Assembly (NCBI GenBank): GCA_903911985.1
Contig: CAIWFP010000126.1
Location: forward strand, 1 to 9,947
Source of the DNA: an uncultured Sphingomonadales bacterium
Lineage (GTDB): Bacteria; Pseudomonadota; Alphaproteobacteria; Sphingomonadales; Sphingomonadaceae
Length of the DNA stretch: 9,947 nucleotides
Direction of reading: 5' to 3'
Shown here: positions 1 to 6,609 of the stretch, in pieces
Layout of the letters: the number at the start of each line of letters is the position of its first letter
Position numbering within the stretch: the first letter of the stretch is position 1
Position numbers and translations under genes: made by a program
The notes under the pieces: generated by a model
The model's input: the letters and a program-made list of their open reading frames with translations, nothing else
Databases searched by the model: none
Told to the model about the DNA's origin: nothing

Positions 1-180
1 GCCGAGGCCCTGTGGGCCCGCGCCAAGGGACGCCCCGAAATCGCCGGGCATCCGCGCGCGCTGGTGCCCACCGGCAAGGTGAGCCGCCTGCTCGCCACCG
101 GCTATAGCGAGGGGGCTGCCCACGCCGCCTGTGCCAAGCTTACCGCCGCCGGCCTTGTCTGCATCGTCACCAAAGACTGA
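1..180 (+). CDS. SPOR-domain protein, C-terminal fragment
   Basis: An open frame enters from the left edge and ends at TGA 178-180, giving the last 59 residues of a larger protein. The fragment has the shape of a SPOR repeat tail. There is an ALWARAKG-like helix, then a PTGKVSRLLATGY strand, an EGAAHAACAKLTAAGL helix, and a final strand ending CIVTKD. SPOR domains bind denuded glycan strands of septal peptidoglycan. In sphingomonads they commonly end secreted or membrane-anchored cell-envelope proteins, often after TPR repeats. The start and the N-terminal domain are outside the window, so the full architecture is unknown. The next gene begins about 4 bp after this stop, so the two may be co-transcribed. 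The SPOR assignment rests on pattern recognition of a short fragment. Confidence 0.72.
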   Translation, partial: AEALWARAKGRPEIAGHPRALVPTGKVSRLLATGYSEGAAHAACAKLTAAGLVCIVTKD

Positions 181-184
181 TTAT

Positions 185-1462
185 GTGACCGCGTCACCGC
201 CCGCCCAGCCCTATTTCCCAATCGCGCGCACCCCCCGGATTGCCGCCCTCGACCTGATCCGGGGGGTGGCGGTTCTGGGCATTCTGGCGGTGAATATCGC
301 AGGCTTCGCCGGCCCCATCGACACCACCGATTCGCCGGCGCTGTTCCCCATGGCACTCGCCGGCCACGCCCCCTTCGCGGGCGAGGCCAGCTTTGCCGCC
401 GTGTTCCTCATCTTCGAGGGCAAGATGCGGGCGCTGTTCAGCATGTTGTTCGGTGCCTCGATGTGCCTGTTCATCGAGCGGGCCGATGGGCGCGGGCGCT
501 ATGGCGAGGGGCTGCAACTGCGCCGCCTGCTATGGCTCGGCTGCTTCGGCTATCTCCACTATGTGCTGCTGTGGTGGGGCGACATCCTGTTCGATTACGC
601 CGTTTGCGGAGTCTTCGCCCTGATGCTGCGCCGGCTGAGCCCGCGCGCGCTGGTCATTGCCGGGCTCGGCGGATTTGCCGCGTGGCATCTCTGGGGCGTG
701 ACCGACACATGGCCTACCATCCTCGCCGAGGAACATCTGCGCCTTGGCACCGCCAGCGCCACCGAACACGCCTCGGTGCTGCGCGACCTGACGGCCACCC
801 ATTCGCGCATCACCCGCGATCTGGCGCAAACCCAGCTGGGCTTTGCCGCCAACGCCGCCGCCAAGCTGCGCCTCGCTCCGTTCTGGCCGCTGGTGGTCAC
901 GCTCTACACCATTGGCGAAACGCTGCCGCTGATGCTGCTGGGCATGGCGCTCTATGCCTCGGGGTTCTTCACCGGCGCATGGCCCCGGCGCCGCATGCTG
1001 GCGCTGGCCGGGGGCGGGCTCGCCATCGGGCTGATCTGGGCCCTCGCGCTGCTCGGCTGGGCGCTGCCGCGCCACTTCCCCCCGCTGGCGATGCCCTATA
1101 TCCTCTCCTACTGGGCCGGGTCGGAGCATCTGGCCGGAGCGCTTGGGCTGGCCGCGCTGCTGGTGCTGGCAACACCGCGCATGGCCGCCAGCGCCCTTGG
1201 CGCGCGCCTTGCCGCCGCCGGGCGCATGGCTTTCTCGAATTACCTCGCCACCAGTATGGTGATGTGCTGGGTCTTTTATGGCTGGGGTCTGGGGCTGGAG
1301 GGCCGCGTGTCTCCCATGGGCCAAATGGCTCTGGTGGTGGCGGGCTGGGCGGTGATGCTGGGCTGGAGCAGGTTCTGGCTGACGCATTTCGCGCAAGGGC
1401 CACTGGAATGGGTCTGGCGATCGCTGACCGAGGGGCGGGTCATGCGGTTCAGAAGGGGTTAG
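185..1462 (+). CDS. DUF418 family (YeiB-like) multi-pass membrane protein
   Basis: This is a 425-residue polytopic inner-membrane protein. It opens with RIAALDLIRGVAVLGILAVN, the usual start of DUF418/YeiB proteins (first TM helix). Further hydrophobic segments follow near FLIFEGKMRALFSMLFGAS, YLHYVLLWWGDILFDYA and TIGETLPLMLLGMALYASG. The C-terminal DUF418 block is clear, with a GRMAFSNYLATS motif and a closing GPLEWVWRSLT motif. The family is distantly related to acyltransferase-3-like membrane proteins and its biochemical role is not established. I chose GTG 185, just after the upstream stop. A longer GTG start at 131 would overlap the SPOR gene and add 18 low-complexity residues. Neither has a strong ribosome binding site. 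Length is normal for the family. Confidence 0.88.
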   Translation: MTASPPAQPYFPIARTPRIAALDLIRGVAVLGILAVNIAGFAGPIDTTDSPALFPMALAGHAPFAGEASFAAVFLIFEGKMRALFSMLFGASMCLFIERADGRGRYGEGLQLRRLLWLGCFGYLHYVLLWWGDILFDYAVCGVFALMLRRLSPRALVIAGLGGFAAWHLWGVTDTWPTILAEEHLRLGTASATEHASVLRDLTATHSRITRDLAQTQLGFAANAAAKLRLAPFWPLVVTLYTIGETLPLMLLGMALYASGFFTGAWPRRRMLALAGGGLAIGLIWALALLGWALPRHFPPLAMPYILSYWAGSEHLAGALGLAALLVLATPRMAASALGARLAAAGRMAFSNYLATSMVMCWVFYGWGLGLEGRVSPMGQMALVVAGWAVMLGWSRFWLTHFAQGPLEWVWRSLTEGRVMRFRRG

Positions 1463-1475
1463 GGAGAAGGATGAA

Positions 1476-1686
1476 GATGCGAGGGTGGCGTTTCATGTGC
1501 CGATTTACCCTGTAAATCGGCTTGCCCTCGCGCTCCCAGACCTGTCAGCGTCGGCACAAAGGGTTCAGCCTCGCACTACATCTCCGCGCCGCAGGCATTT
1601 AAAGCCGCTTCGCGGCGGAGCACGACGCCGCAGGATTTGCGCCACAAAAAAGGAAAAGGGAGCGCGAGGGACAAGTCCCTCGCATC
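1476..1686 (+). repeat. Dispersed structured intergenic repeat, copy A
   Basis: This element fills the gap between the convergent DUF418 and der genes. It begins with GATGCGAGGG (1476-1485) and ends with the reverse complement CCCTCGCATC (1677-1686). Just inside these are CCCTCGCGCTCCC (1525-1537) and its reverse complement GGGAGCGCGAGGG (1658-1670), so the whole unit can fold as one long-range stem. Each arm also forms its own hairpin: the right arm is GCGAGGGA-CAAG-TCCCTCGC (1664-1683). The left arm carries an extra perfect 8-bp stem-loop (1500-1520). A related copy lies at 3923-4100 in the opposite orientation and shares the termini plus internal blocks GACCTGTC, GGTTCAGCCT and GCGCCGCAGGC. 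No transposase is present. It could be a MITE- or REP-like element, and the arm hairpins may also act as terminators. Confidence 0.8.
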
Positions 1687-1708
1687 TTACCCCTTAGCCC
1701 CTTAACCC

Positions 1709-3142
1709 TCAATCCTTCTTGGCAAACGGGTTCTTGGCGCTGCGCAAGGTCAACCGCACCGGCACCGCGTCAAAGCCCAGATCGCGCCGGATGCCGTTCA
1801 CCAGATAACGGCGATAGCTCTCGGGGATCTCGTCGAGCCTTGTGCCGAACAGGATGAAGCCCGGCGGGCGGGTTTTTGCCTGAGTGATATAGCGCAGCTT
1901 GATGCGGCGCCCGCCTGGTGCTGGCGGCGGATTATTGGCCAAGGCGATGTCGAACCAGCGGTTGAGTTCGGCCGTGGGGATGCGCTTGCTCCATGCCTTG
2001 CGCAGATCGAAAGCGGTGGCGATGAGCTGGTCCAGCCCCTTGCCGGTGCGGGCGGAAACGGTGAGCAGGGGCAACCCGCGAACCTGTGCCAGCCCATCAT
2101 CCAGTGCGGTGCGCACGCCGTTGAACAGGCCCGATGGCCCCTCGGCGACGTCCCATTTGTTGATGGCGATGATCAGCGCGCGGCCTTCTTCCAGCACCAT
2201 GCTGGCGATTTTCAGGTCCTGATGCTCAAGGCCCCGCGTGGCGTCCAGCAGCAACACCACCACCTCGGCAAAGTCCACCGCGTGGCGGGCATCGGCCACG
2301 GCCATTTTTTCCAGCTTGTCCTGCACCAGCGCCTTCTTGCGCATGCCGGCGGTGTCGATCAGGCGGACGGGGCGGGTCTCTTCGGTCTTGGGGTCGGTCC
2401 ATTCCCAGTCGATGGCGATGGAATCGCGGGTGATGCCCGCCTCCGGCCCGGTCAGCAGGCGGTTTTCGCCCAGCATGGCGTTGATGAGGGTGCTCTTGCC
2501 CGCATTGGGCCGCCCGACGATCGCCAGCTTCAGCGGCGCCGCGTTCAGCGCCTCCTCGTCTTCCTCCTCGGGTTCTCCGCTTTCCTCACCCGCGCGGGTG
2601 CCGTAGGAATCGTCTTCCTCACGTTCCTGCAGCTTGGGCTCAAGGATCGGCAGCAGGGCCTCGAACAATTCACCCATGCCCTGCCCGTGCTCGGCGCTGA
2701 TCGCCACCGGTTCGCCAAGGCCCAGCGAGTAGGCCTCCAGCAGCCCCCCCTCGCCCGCGCGCCCTTCGGCCTTGTTGGCCAGCAGCACCACCGGCAGCGG
2801 TTGCTCGCGCAGCCAGCGGCCGATCTCCTCGTCGAGCGGGGTGATGCCCGCCCGCGCGTCGATGACAAACAGCGCGATATCGGCGCCGGCAACGCTCACT
2901 TCGGTTTGCGCGCGCATGCGACCGGGCAGGCTGGAGGGATCGGTATCCTCCCAGCCGGCGGTATCGACGATGGTGAAATCGAGGCCAACAAGATGTGCCT
3001 CGCCCATGCGCCGGTCACGCGTCACGCCGGGCTGGTCGTCGACCAGCGCCAGCTTTTTGCCGACGAGTCGGTTGAACAGCGTCGACTTGCCAACGTTTGG
3101 CCGGCCGATAATGATTACCTGAGGAAGATCTGTGTTGGTCAT
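1709..3142 (-). CDS. der: Ribosome-assembly GTPase Der (EngA)
   Basis: This 477-residue cytoplasmic GTPase has two tandem G domains and a C-terminal KH-like domain, the arrangement unique to Der/EngA, needed for 50S subunit maturation. The first G domain has P-loop GRPNVGKS (13-20), DTAG (60-63) and NKAE (123-126) in place of the usual NKxD, a variant I recall from alphaproteobacterial Der. The second has GRPNAGKS (210-217), DTAG (263-266) and NKWD (328-331). A very acidic linker (about 173-198) joins them. The KH-like domain occupies about 375-470. I chose ATG 3142 because the protein then begins a few residues before the first G domain, as is usual, and a GGGGGG tract sits just upstream. 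An in-frame start at 3184 adds 14 residues that do not look conserved. It converges with DUF418 and diverges from the CHAP gene. Confidence 0.97.
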   Translation of the reverse strand: MTNTDLPQVIIIGRPNVGKSTLFNRLVGKKLALVDDQPGVTRDRRMGEAHLVGLDFTIVDTAGWEDTDPSSLPGRMRAQTEVSVAGADIALFVIDARAGITPLDEEIGRWLREQPLPVVLLANKAEGRAGEGGLLEAYSLGLGEPVAISAEHGQGMGELFEALLPILEPKLQEREEDDSYGTRAGEESGEPEEEDEEALNAAPLKLAIVGRPNAGKSTLINAMLGENRLLTGPEAGITRDSIAIDWEWTDPKTEETRPVRLIDTAGMRKKALVQDKLEKMAVADARHAVDFAEVVVLLLDATRGLEHQDLKIASMVLEEGRALIIAINKWDVAEGPSGLFNGVRTALDDGLAQVRGLPLLTVSARTGKGLDQLIATAFDLRKAWSKRIPTAELNRWFDIALANNPPPAPGGRRIKLRYITQAKTRPPGFILFGTRLDEIPESYRRYLVNGIRRDLGFDAVPVRLTLRSAKNPFAKKD

Positions 3143-3314
3143 GTGACCCCCCAACTGGCCCAGAACCCCCCAAACAGCAAGCACTACGGCAGCAAACCGG
3201 CAAAGTTGCGCCGCATGCGGCAGTCCGTTGCCGAATTAGTAACCATTCCCCGGAAGGTCGCGATAACCCTGTCCCGCAGGTCAGCCCTAACCGCCGTCCG
3301 CTAATTCTGCATGC

Positions 3315-3896
3315 ATGACGAAGCGGATCCTTGCTCTGGCAGCGTTTGTGTCGATGGCTTTTGCCACGCCGACGCCGGCCAGCCCCCTCGCGGTGTCTGG
3401 CGGCGGCTCGGTGAGCCTGCCCGCCTATCTGCAATGCGTGCCCTATGCGCGGCAGGTCACCGGGGTTCACCTGTTTGGCGATGCCCATACCTGGTGGGGA
3501 CAGGCAGCGGGGCGCTATGCCCGGGGTTACGCGCCAAAGGTGGGCGCGGTTATGACCTTCAAGCCGCACGGCAAGATGGTCCTTGGCCATGTCGCGGCGG
3601 TAAGCCGGATCGTCGATTCGCGCACCATCTTGCTGCGCCACGCCAACTGGAGCATTATCAACGGCAGGCGCGGCCAGATCGAAAACGACGTTAGGGCAGT
3701 GGACGTCTCGCCCAACAACGACTGGAGCGCGGTGCGCGTGTGGTTCGATCCCATCAAGAGTCTGGGCAGCACGGCATGGCCGGTGCAGGGCTTCATCTAC
3801 AACGCCAAGCCCCAGCGCGGCGCGCATGACCTCAGCCGCACTGGCCGGACCAGCGACCCGATTGGCCAGCTGTTTGCCGCGTTTATGAAGTGGTAG
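3315..3896 (+). CDS. Secreted CHAP-domain amidase/peptidase
   Basis: A 193-residue protein with a short signal peptide: MTKR, then a hydrophobic stretch about 5-17, then an Ala-Ser cleavage region about 20-26. The rest is a small CHAP (NlpC/P60-like) domain. The likely catalytic cysteine is Cys41 in LQCVPYAR, the histidine is His92 in GHVAAV, and Asn111 in HANWS could complete the triad. CHAP enzymes cleave peptide bonds in or attached to peptidoglycan, so a periplasmic or secreted cell-wall role is likely. Single-domain CHAP proteins of this size are common in sphingomonads. The start at ATG 3315 gives the best signal peptide; another ATG at 3311 is in a different frame. The 172-bp gap to the divergent der gene must hold both promoters, but I could not pick clear -35/-10 boxes. 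The substrate is unknown. Confidence 0.85.
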   Translation: MTKRILALAAFVSMAFATPTPASPLAVSGGGSVSLPAYLQCVPYARQVTGVHLFGDAHTWWGQAAGRYARGYAPKVGAVMTFKPHGKMVLGHVAAVSRIVDSRTILLRHANWSIINGRRGQIENDVRAVDVSPNNDWSAVRVWFDPIKSLGSTAWPVQGFIYNAKPQRGAHDLSRTGRTSDPIGQLFAAFMKW

Positions 3897-3922
3897 GTTT
3901 TTAGAGCCTTAGGGGAAATGCA

Positions 3923-4100
3923 GGTGCGAGGGGGTTATCCCCTCGCGCTCCCATTGATGGCTGCATGGCGTGTCACCTGCGATGAAGCGCCTGCCACGAA
4001 GCCGATTTAACAGCCTGCGGCGCTGCTGTCTTGCGCAAGGCTGAACCATCGGGGCGGACAACGACAGGTCCGGGAGCGCGAGGGACGAGTCCCTCGCATC
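3923..4100 (-). repeat. Dispersed structured intergenic repeat, copy B
   Basis: This is a second member of the repeat family at 1476-1686, read here on the minus strand. It again fills the gap between a convergent pair, CHAP (+) and DUF3297 (-). On the plus strand its left arm is a hairpin (GCGAGGGG 3926-3933 pairing with CCCCTCGC 3939-3946), followed by CCCTCGCGCTCCC (3940-3952). Its right arm is GGGAGCGCGAGGG (4072-4084) with hairpin GCGAGGGA-CGAG-TCCCTCGC (4078-4097), ending CCCTCGCATC at 4100. Reverse-complemented, it shares GACCTGTC, GGTTCAGCCT, GCGCCGCAGGC and a TTAAA/GGCTTCG block with copy A in the same order and similar spacing. It lacks the extra 5'-arm stem-loop of copy A, which largely explains the length difference (178 against 211 bp). 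Confidence 0.78.
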
Positions 4101-4138
4101 TATCCTTTCCAGGAAATTCCGCTTCGCCCGCAGCCTGC

Positions 4139-4492
4139 TCAGAGCTTGGCGGCAGGCGCGCCCTCGCCCAGATCCTCGTACCATGCCTCGACAGGGCCGT
4201 TCAGCTTGATGGTCAGCGGCTGGCCCTTGCGGTCCATTGCCTTGCCCGCCTGCACCCGCACCCAGCCTTCGGAAATGCAATATTCCTCGACATTGGTGCG
4301 CACCACGCCCTTGAAGCGGATGCCGATGCCGCGCGCCAGCTTGTCCTCGTCGAAGAAGGGGCTCTTGAAGCTGATGGCCAGCCGGTCGGGCGGCACATCG
4401 CCGCCAGCGGAGGCGACGATGGTTTCGGGGACGGTTTCCGGGATGGTTTCCGGGGCGATCTCGGCGGCGGGTTCGGGCGTTTGTTCGGTCAT
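4139..4492 (-). CDS. DUF3297 family protein
   Basis: A 117-residue soluble protein whose last two thirds match the DUF3297 family as I know it. The core starts at PPDRLAISFKSPFFDED (about 34-50). It continues with RGIGIRFKG, TNVEEYCISEGWVRV (67-80), and ends with DRKGQPLTIKLNGPVEAWYE. The family is small, conserved in proteobacteria, usually 80-90 residues, and has no established function. This copy carries an extra N-terminal stretch rich in Pro, Glu and Thr with three PET(I/V) repeats (about 14-25), probably disordered. The start at ATG 4492 is the only good one, without a strong ribosome binding site. It converges with the CHAP gene across repeat copy B. Confidence 0.87.
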   Translation of the reverse strand: MTEQTPEPAAEIAPETIPETVPETIVASAGGDVPPDRLAISFKSPFFDEDKLARGIGIRFKGVVRTNVEEYCISEGWVRVQAGKAMDRKGQPLTIKLNGPVEAWYEDLGEGAPAAKL

Positions 4493-4701
4493 GACCGATG
4501 CGCTTTAGGTACTGGGCATGCGGAGTCAACTACCAGCCGGTGGTCTGCACCAGGGATGCCCTTCACACTAACGCGGTCAAACGGGCATGGTCAGCGGCCG
4601 AGCGGCCAATTTTGTGGTTGCGCCAGCCCCGGCAACCTGCGGTTAACCCGCATGCGGTATCCGATCCTGGCAAGTGGCTCCCCGGGGCTGCAAGCAACCC
4701 C

Positions 4702-4730
4702 TTGTCAAGCCGCGCGGCCTTGCCTAAAGG
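4702..4730 (+). promoter_or_regulatory. Candidate promoter of tRNA-Val
   Basis: TTGTCA (4702-4707) and TAAAGG (4725-4730) are separated by 17 bp and lie about 35 bp before the tRNA. A GC-rich CGCGGC run follows the -10 position, as is typical of stable-RNA promoters. The -10 box is a poor match to consensus. The rest of the 4493-4764 gap shows no gene. Confidence 0.4.
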
Positions 4731-4764
4731 CGCGGCTCCGCCCGAGGAACACCCTTGGTCAGGC

Positions 4765-4839
4765 GGGCGCGTAGCTCAGTGGTAGAGCACACCCTTCACA
4801 CGGGTGGGGTCGCAGGTTCAATCCCTGCCGCGCCCACCA
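4765..4839 (+). tRNA. tRNA-Val (anticodon CAC)
   Basis: A full cloverleaf can be drawn by hand. The acceptor GGGCGCG (4765-4771) pairs with CGCGCCC (4829-4835). The D stem is GCTC/GAGC (4774-4777, 4785-4788). The anticodon stem CACCC/GGGTG (4790-4794, 4802-4806) encloses loop TTCACAC, with anticodon CAC at 4797-4799. A 5-nt variable loop is followed by T stem GCAGG/CCTGC with loop TTCAATC. The discriminator base is A4836 and CCA (4837-4839) is encoded. CAC reads the valine codon GUG. The gene is intact, and its 3' end is the probable attachment site of the element to its right. Confidence 0.96.
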
Positions 4840-4869
4840 TAAAACCCTCTGAAATAAGGGGATTTTATG
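4838..4869 (+). terminator. Stem-loop after tRNA-Val, possible terminator
   Basis: CATAAAACCC (4838-4847) can pair with GGGATTTTATG (4859-4869) with one bulged A, around a loop of about ten bases. The AT-rich right arm includes a T run but there is no clean T tract after the stem, and the stem overlaps the encoded CCA, so the terminator call is weak. Confidence 0.35.
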
Positions 4870-4941
4870 AGACCCATTCCGCCGGCGAAAATTTTCAAAA
4901 CGGAAAATAACGGGAACAAACGGCTCATTTCGCCTCGAGCC

Positions 4942-4958
4942 CGTACAAATCGCGTACA
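4942..4958. repeat. Short direct repeat CGTACA next to integrase stop
   Basis: CGTACA occurs at 4942-4947 and again at 4953-4958, exactly 11 bp apart (about one helical turn), between the tRNA and the integrase stop. Integrase arm-binding sites are often short direct repeats in this position, so this is a candidate arm site. Two hexamers alone are weak evidence. Confidence 0.3.
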
Positions 4959-4964
4959 CGGACA

Positions 4965-6095
4965 TCATGCCCTCCCCCTCCTTTTGGCCTCGATCGGCCT
5001 GAACAGCGTCAGCTTGGTTTTCTCCTCGGCAGCGCGAAGTCCGCGCAGCTGAGCCTCGTGAATCTTTTCTGCCGTTTTCTCGGCGTGGGTATAAGTTCTG
5101 CGCATCAAACTGGTGTCGGACCATCCGCCGAAATCGCCGGCGGCCTTCTCATCGATGCCCTGCCGGACGTTCATTTCCTGACCAAAGCCGTGACGTCCCG
5201 CAGCATGGAACGGCAGCAAGTCGATCCCGGCCATCTTGCACGCCTTAGCCCACCCCTTCCTCGGGCTTGATCGATCTGCGAAGCCAAAGACACGCAGATT
5301 GTCGGATGTTCGCTCGAAGCCCCGCGGATAGAGCCTCGGCAATGAAGCGAGTTCCATGACCAGTTCGCTGGGAACGGCGATCCAACGATCATCGTGACCT
5401 TTGGCAGCGGGTATGCAGACCATGTTCTCGTCCAGCTTCAGGTGACGATCGGGATGCATGGCGATCGCCTGGCTGATCCGGGCGCCGGTCATGAACATGA
5501 ACATTGCCAATGCGCCGTGTTGCTTGGGCGCATGCTGGCGAAATTTCAGAAGCCATTCCCAGCTTCCAGGCGTCTTCTTCACCCGGCTTTTGCGCCCACG
5601 CTTGAGATCCTGGGCGACCCGTTCTTCCTTGGAATAGCCTTTGATGCGGATCGGGGCGCAGTGGCCAAGATCATGTGCGTTGTTAATCACCGAGCGCACC
5701 GGGGTCACCACGTGGCGAACCCATGTATCGGTCGATGCATCCGGGTACAGCACTTCACCCAACTCCCGCACCAACTTCGGGGTGATGTCGGCCACCGGCA
5801 GGGGTGCGAACTTGGACAGGATCGGCACGAGATAGCCCGCATCTGCCGCGCTGGGTTTGTAGAGGAGAACCGCGTCGGCGAAGGTGAATTTGGCAGGCGG
5901 TTCAGCCAGCGCATCGTCGCCTAGGACGTGACGGCGAATCTGCCTTTCCTCTTCGGCCCGGCACCAGTCCCAAGCGCCCGCTTCTTCAGATGCGCCAGTG
6001 CTGCATCGATAGTAGTCGGTGATGGCGGCGCCGAGGTATTCGACGCGCCCGCGAGCCCACCAGGTCGGGCCTCGGCGGAATGGTTCGAGGGGCAT
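4965..6095 (-). CDS. Tyrosine recombinase / site-specific integrase
   Basis: A 376-residue integrase with all expected catalytic residues: Arg206 in MTGARISQA, Lys232 in PAAKGHDD, His297 and Arg301 in FHAAGRHGF, Trp325 in FGGWSD, and nucleophile Tyr335 in RRTYTHAEK. The N-terminal part (about 1-160) resembles the arm- and core-binding region of integrases in alphaproteobacterial islands, with a WWARGRVEY segment near the start. It cuts and rejoins DNA at attP and attB, here very probably at the adjacent tRNA-Val. I chose ATG 6095, preceded by GGAAAG about 10 nt upstream. A longer in-frame start at 6245 would add 50 residues of Arg/Pro-rich shadow sequence. It is last in a leftward operon after two small HTH genes, and its first 175 bp overlap the preceding gene in another frame. 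Confidence 0.93.
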   Translation of the reverse strand: MPLEPFRRGPTWWARGRVEYLGAAITDYYRCSTGASEEAGAWDWCRAEEERQIRRHVLGDDALAEPPAKFTFADAVLLYKPSAADAGYLVPILSKFAPLPVADITPKLVRELGEVLYPDASTDTWVRHVVTPVRSVINNAHDLGHCAPIRIKGYSKEERVAQDLKRGRKSRVKKTPGSWEWLLKFRQHAPKQHGALAMFMFMTGARISQAIAMHPDRHLKLDENMVCIPAAKGHDDRWIAVPSELVMELASLPRLYPRGFERTSDNLRVFGFADRSSPRKGWAKACKMAGIDLLPFHAAGRHGFGQEMNVRQGIDEKAAGDFGGWSDTSLMRRTYTHAEKTAEKIHEAQLRGLRAAEEKTKLTLFRPIEAKRRGRA

Positions 6096-6292
6096 GGTTT
6101 GCGGCTTTCCAGAATTTGGTCGATTTGGTCGGCGGTGATGATCATCGTCCGGCCGAGACGGTGGCAGGCACCGATGCGGCTCGCCTTTTCGCGCAGGGAG
6201 CGCTCGGAGATGATCAGCCCTCGGGTGGACAGCAGCTCGACCCATTCACTGGGCGGCTTCCCCGAGTCGAGAATGGTGGACAGAACAGCCAT
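5921..6292 (-). CDS. Small HTH/excisionase-like DNA-binding protein overlapping int
   Basis: A 123-residue protein. Residues 1-65 look like a winged or simple HTH of the kind found just before island integrases: PSEWVELLSTRGLIISERSLREKASRIGAC, then RLGRTMIITADQIDQIL. The tail (66-123) is Ser/Pro/Ala-rich, ends in a basic KKRALGTGAGPKRKGR segment, and is encoded by DNA that also encodes the integrase N-terminus in another frame. ATG 6292 is well supported by a perfect GGAGGT Shine-Dalgarno (complement of 6299-6304) six bases upstream. It probably acts as an excisionase or recombination directionality factor, or as a regulator, co-transcribed with int. The family is not one I can name firmly. 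Confidence 0.78.
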   Translation of the reverse strand: MAVLSTILDSGKPPSEWVELLSTRGLIISERSLREKASRIGACHRLGRTMIITADQIDQILESRKPCPSNHSAEARPGGLAGASNTSAPPSPTTIDAALAHLKKRALGTGAGPKRKGRFAVTS

Positions 6293-6311
6293 TTGATGAC
6301 CTCCACGCGCG

Positions 6312-6551
6312 TCAGAGCGCTCGCTGGGCACGAAGTGCCGAATTGACGAGAATGAGGTCAGTCGGCGGCTCGGAACGCCCGACGGCACCGACGAAGTGGG
6401 TGGCCACGTAATCCTCGATGGCCGTTTCCGGCAGCAGTAGGCGCCCGTTGACGCGAATGTGGGACAGTTGGCCGCGTGCCACCATTCGGCGGATACGCGA
6501 TTCCGGCCAGCCACTTTGCGCGGCAAGCTTGGGGAGTGTCAGCAATTGCAT
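6312..6551 (-). CDS. Excisionase-like helix-turn-helix protein (MerR/HTH_17 type)
   Basis: A 79-residue protein dominated by one DNA-binding motif. LLTLPKLAAQSGWPESRIRRMVARGQLSHIRVNGRLLLPETAIEDYV (residues 3-49) has the helix-turn-helix plus wing layout of MerR-like excisionases: a Leu-rich first helix, the SGWPESRIRRMV recognition helix, a short hairpin and a final ED-Y helix. It is the first gene of the leftward operon, 19 bp before the next HTH gene. I chose ATG 6551 because AAAGG lies about 9 bases upstream; the in-frame GTG at 6560 sits too close to that site. By family it is probably an Xis/AlpA-type factor that favours excision. Confidence 0.82.
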   Translation of the reverse strand: MQLLTLPKLAAQSGWPESRIRRMVARGQLSHIRVNGRLLLPETAIEDYVATHFVGAVGRSEPPTDLILVNSALRAQRAL

Positions 6552-6582
6552 AGCCAGCACCTTTTGTAGTAGTTTGGATTCA

Positions 6583-6599
6583 GAGTTTCACCGAAACTC
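6583..6599. promoter_or_regulatory. Palindromic operator candidate O1
   Basis: GAGTTTCACCGAAACTC is a perfect 7-3-7 inverted repeat. It lies just downstream of the predicted leftward transcription start, between the promoter and the first excisionase-like gene. Its right half plus the next A gives ACTCA, also the half-site of the neighbouring palindrome at 6615-6630. It is a candidate binding site for the XRE repressor encoded divergently. Confidence 0.6.
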
Positions 6600-6609
6600 A
6601 CGATGGATG

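Noticed and set aside
463..1515. Long plus-strand frame overlapping DUF418, and a minus-strand frame at 530-1396
   Set aside because: Both are Ala/Arg/Gly/Gln-rich shadows of the DUF418 gene, with no domain or ribosome binding site.
1485..1697. 70-codon open frame inside repeat copy A, with a similar minus-strand frame in copy B
   Set aside because: The two translations share LALPDLS and PSHL motifs, but this follows from DNA similarity of the repeat and its arms. The product is basic and low-complexity with no start signal.
2222..3304. Long open frame on the plus strand (360 codons) opposite der
   Set aside because: It lies entirely antisense to a clear der gene, in GC-rich DNA where such shadow frames are common, and its translation is low-complexity (Gln/His/Arg-rich) with no family features.
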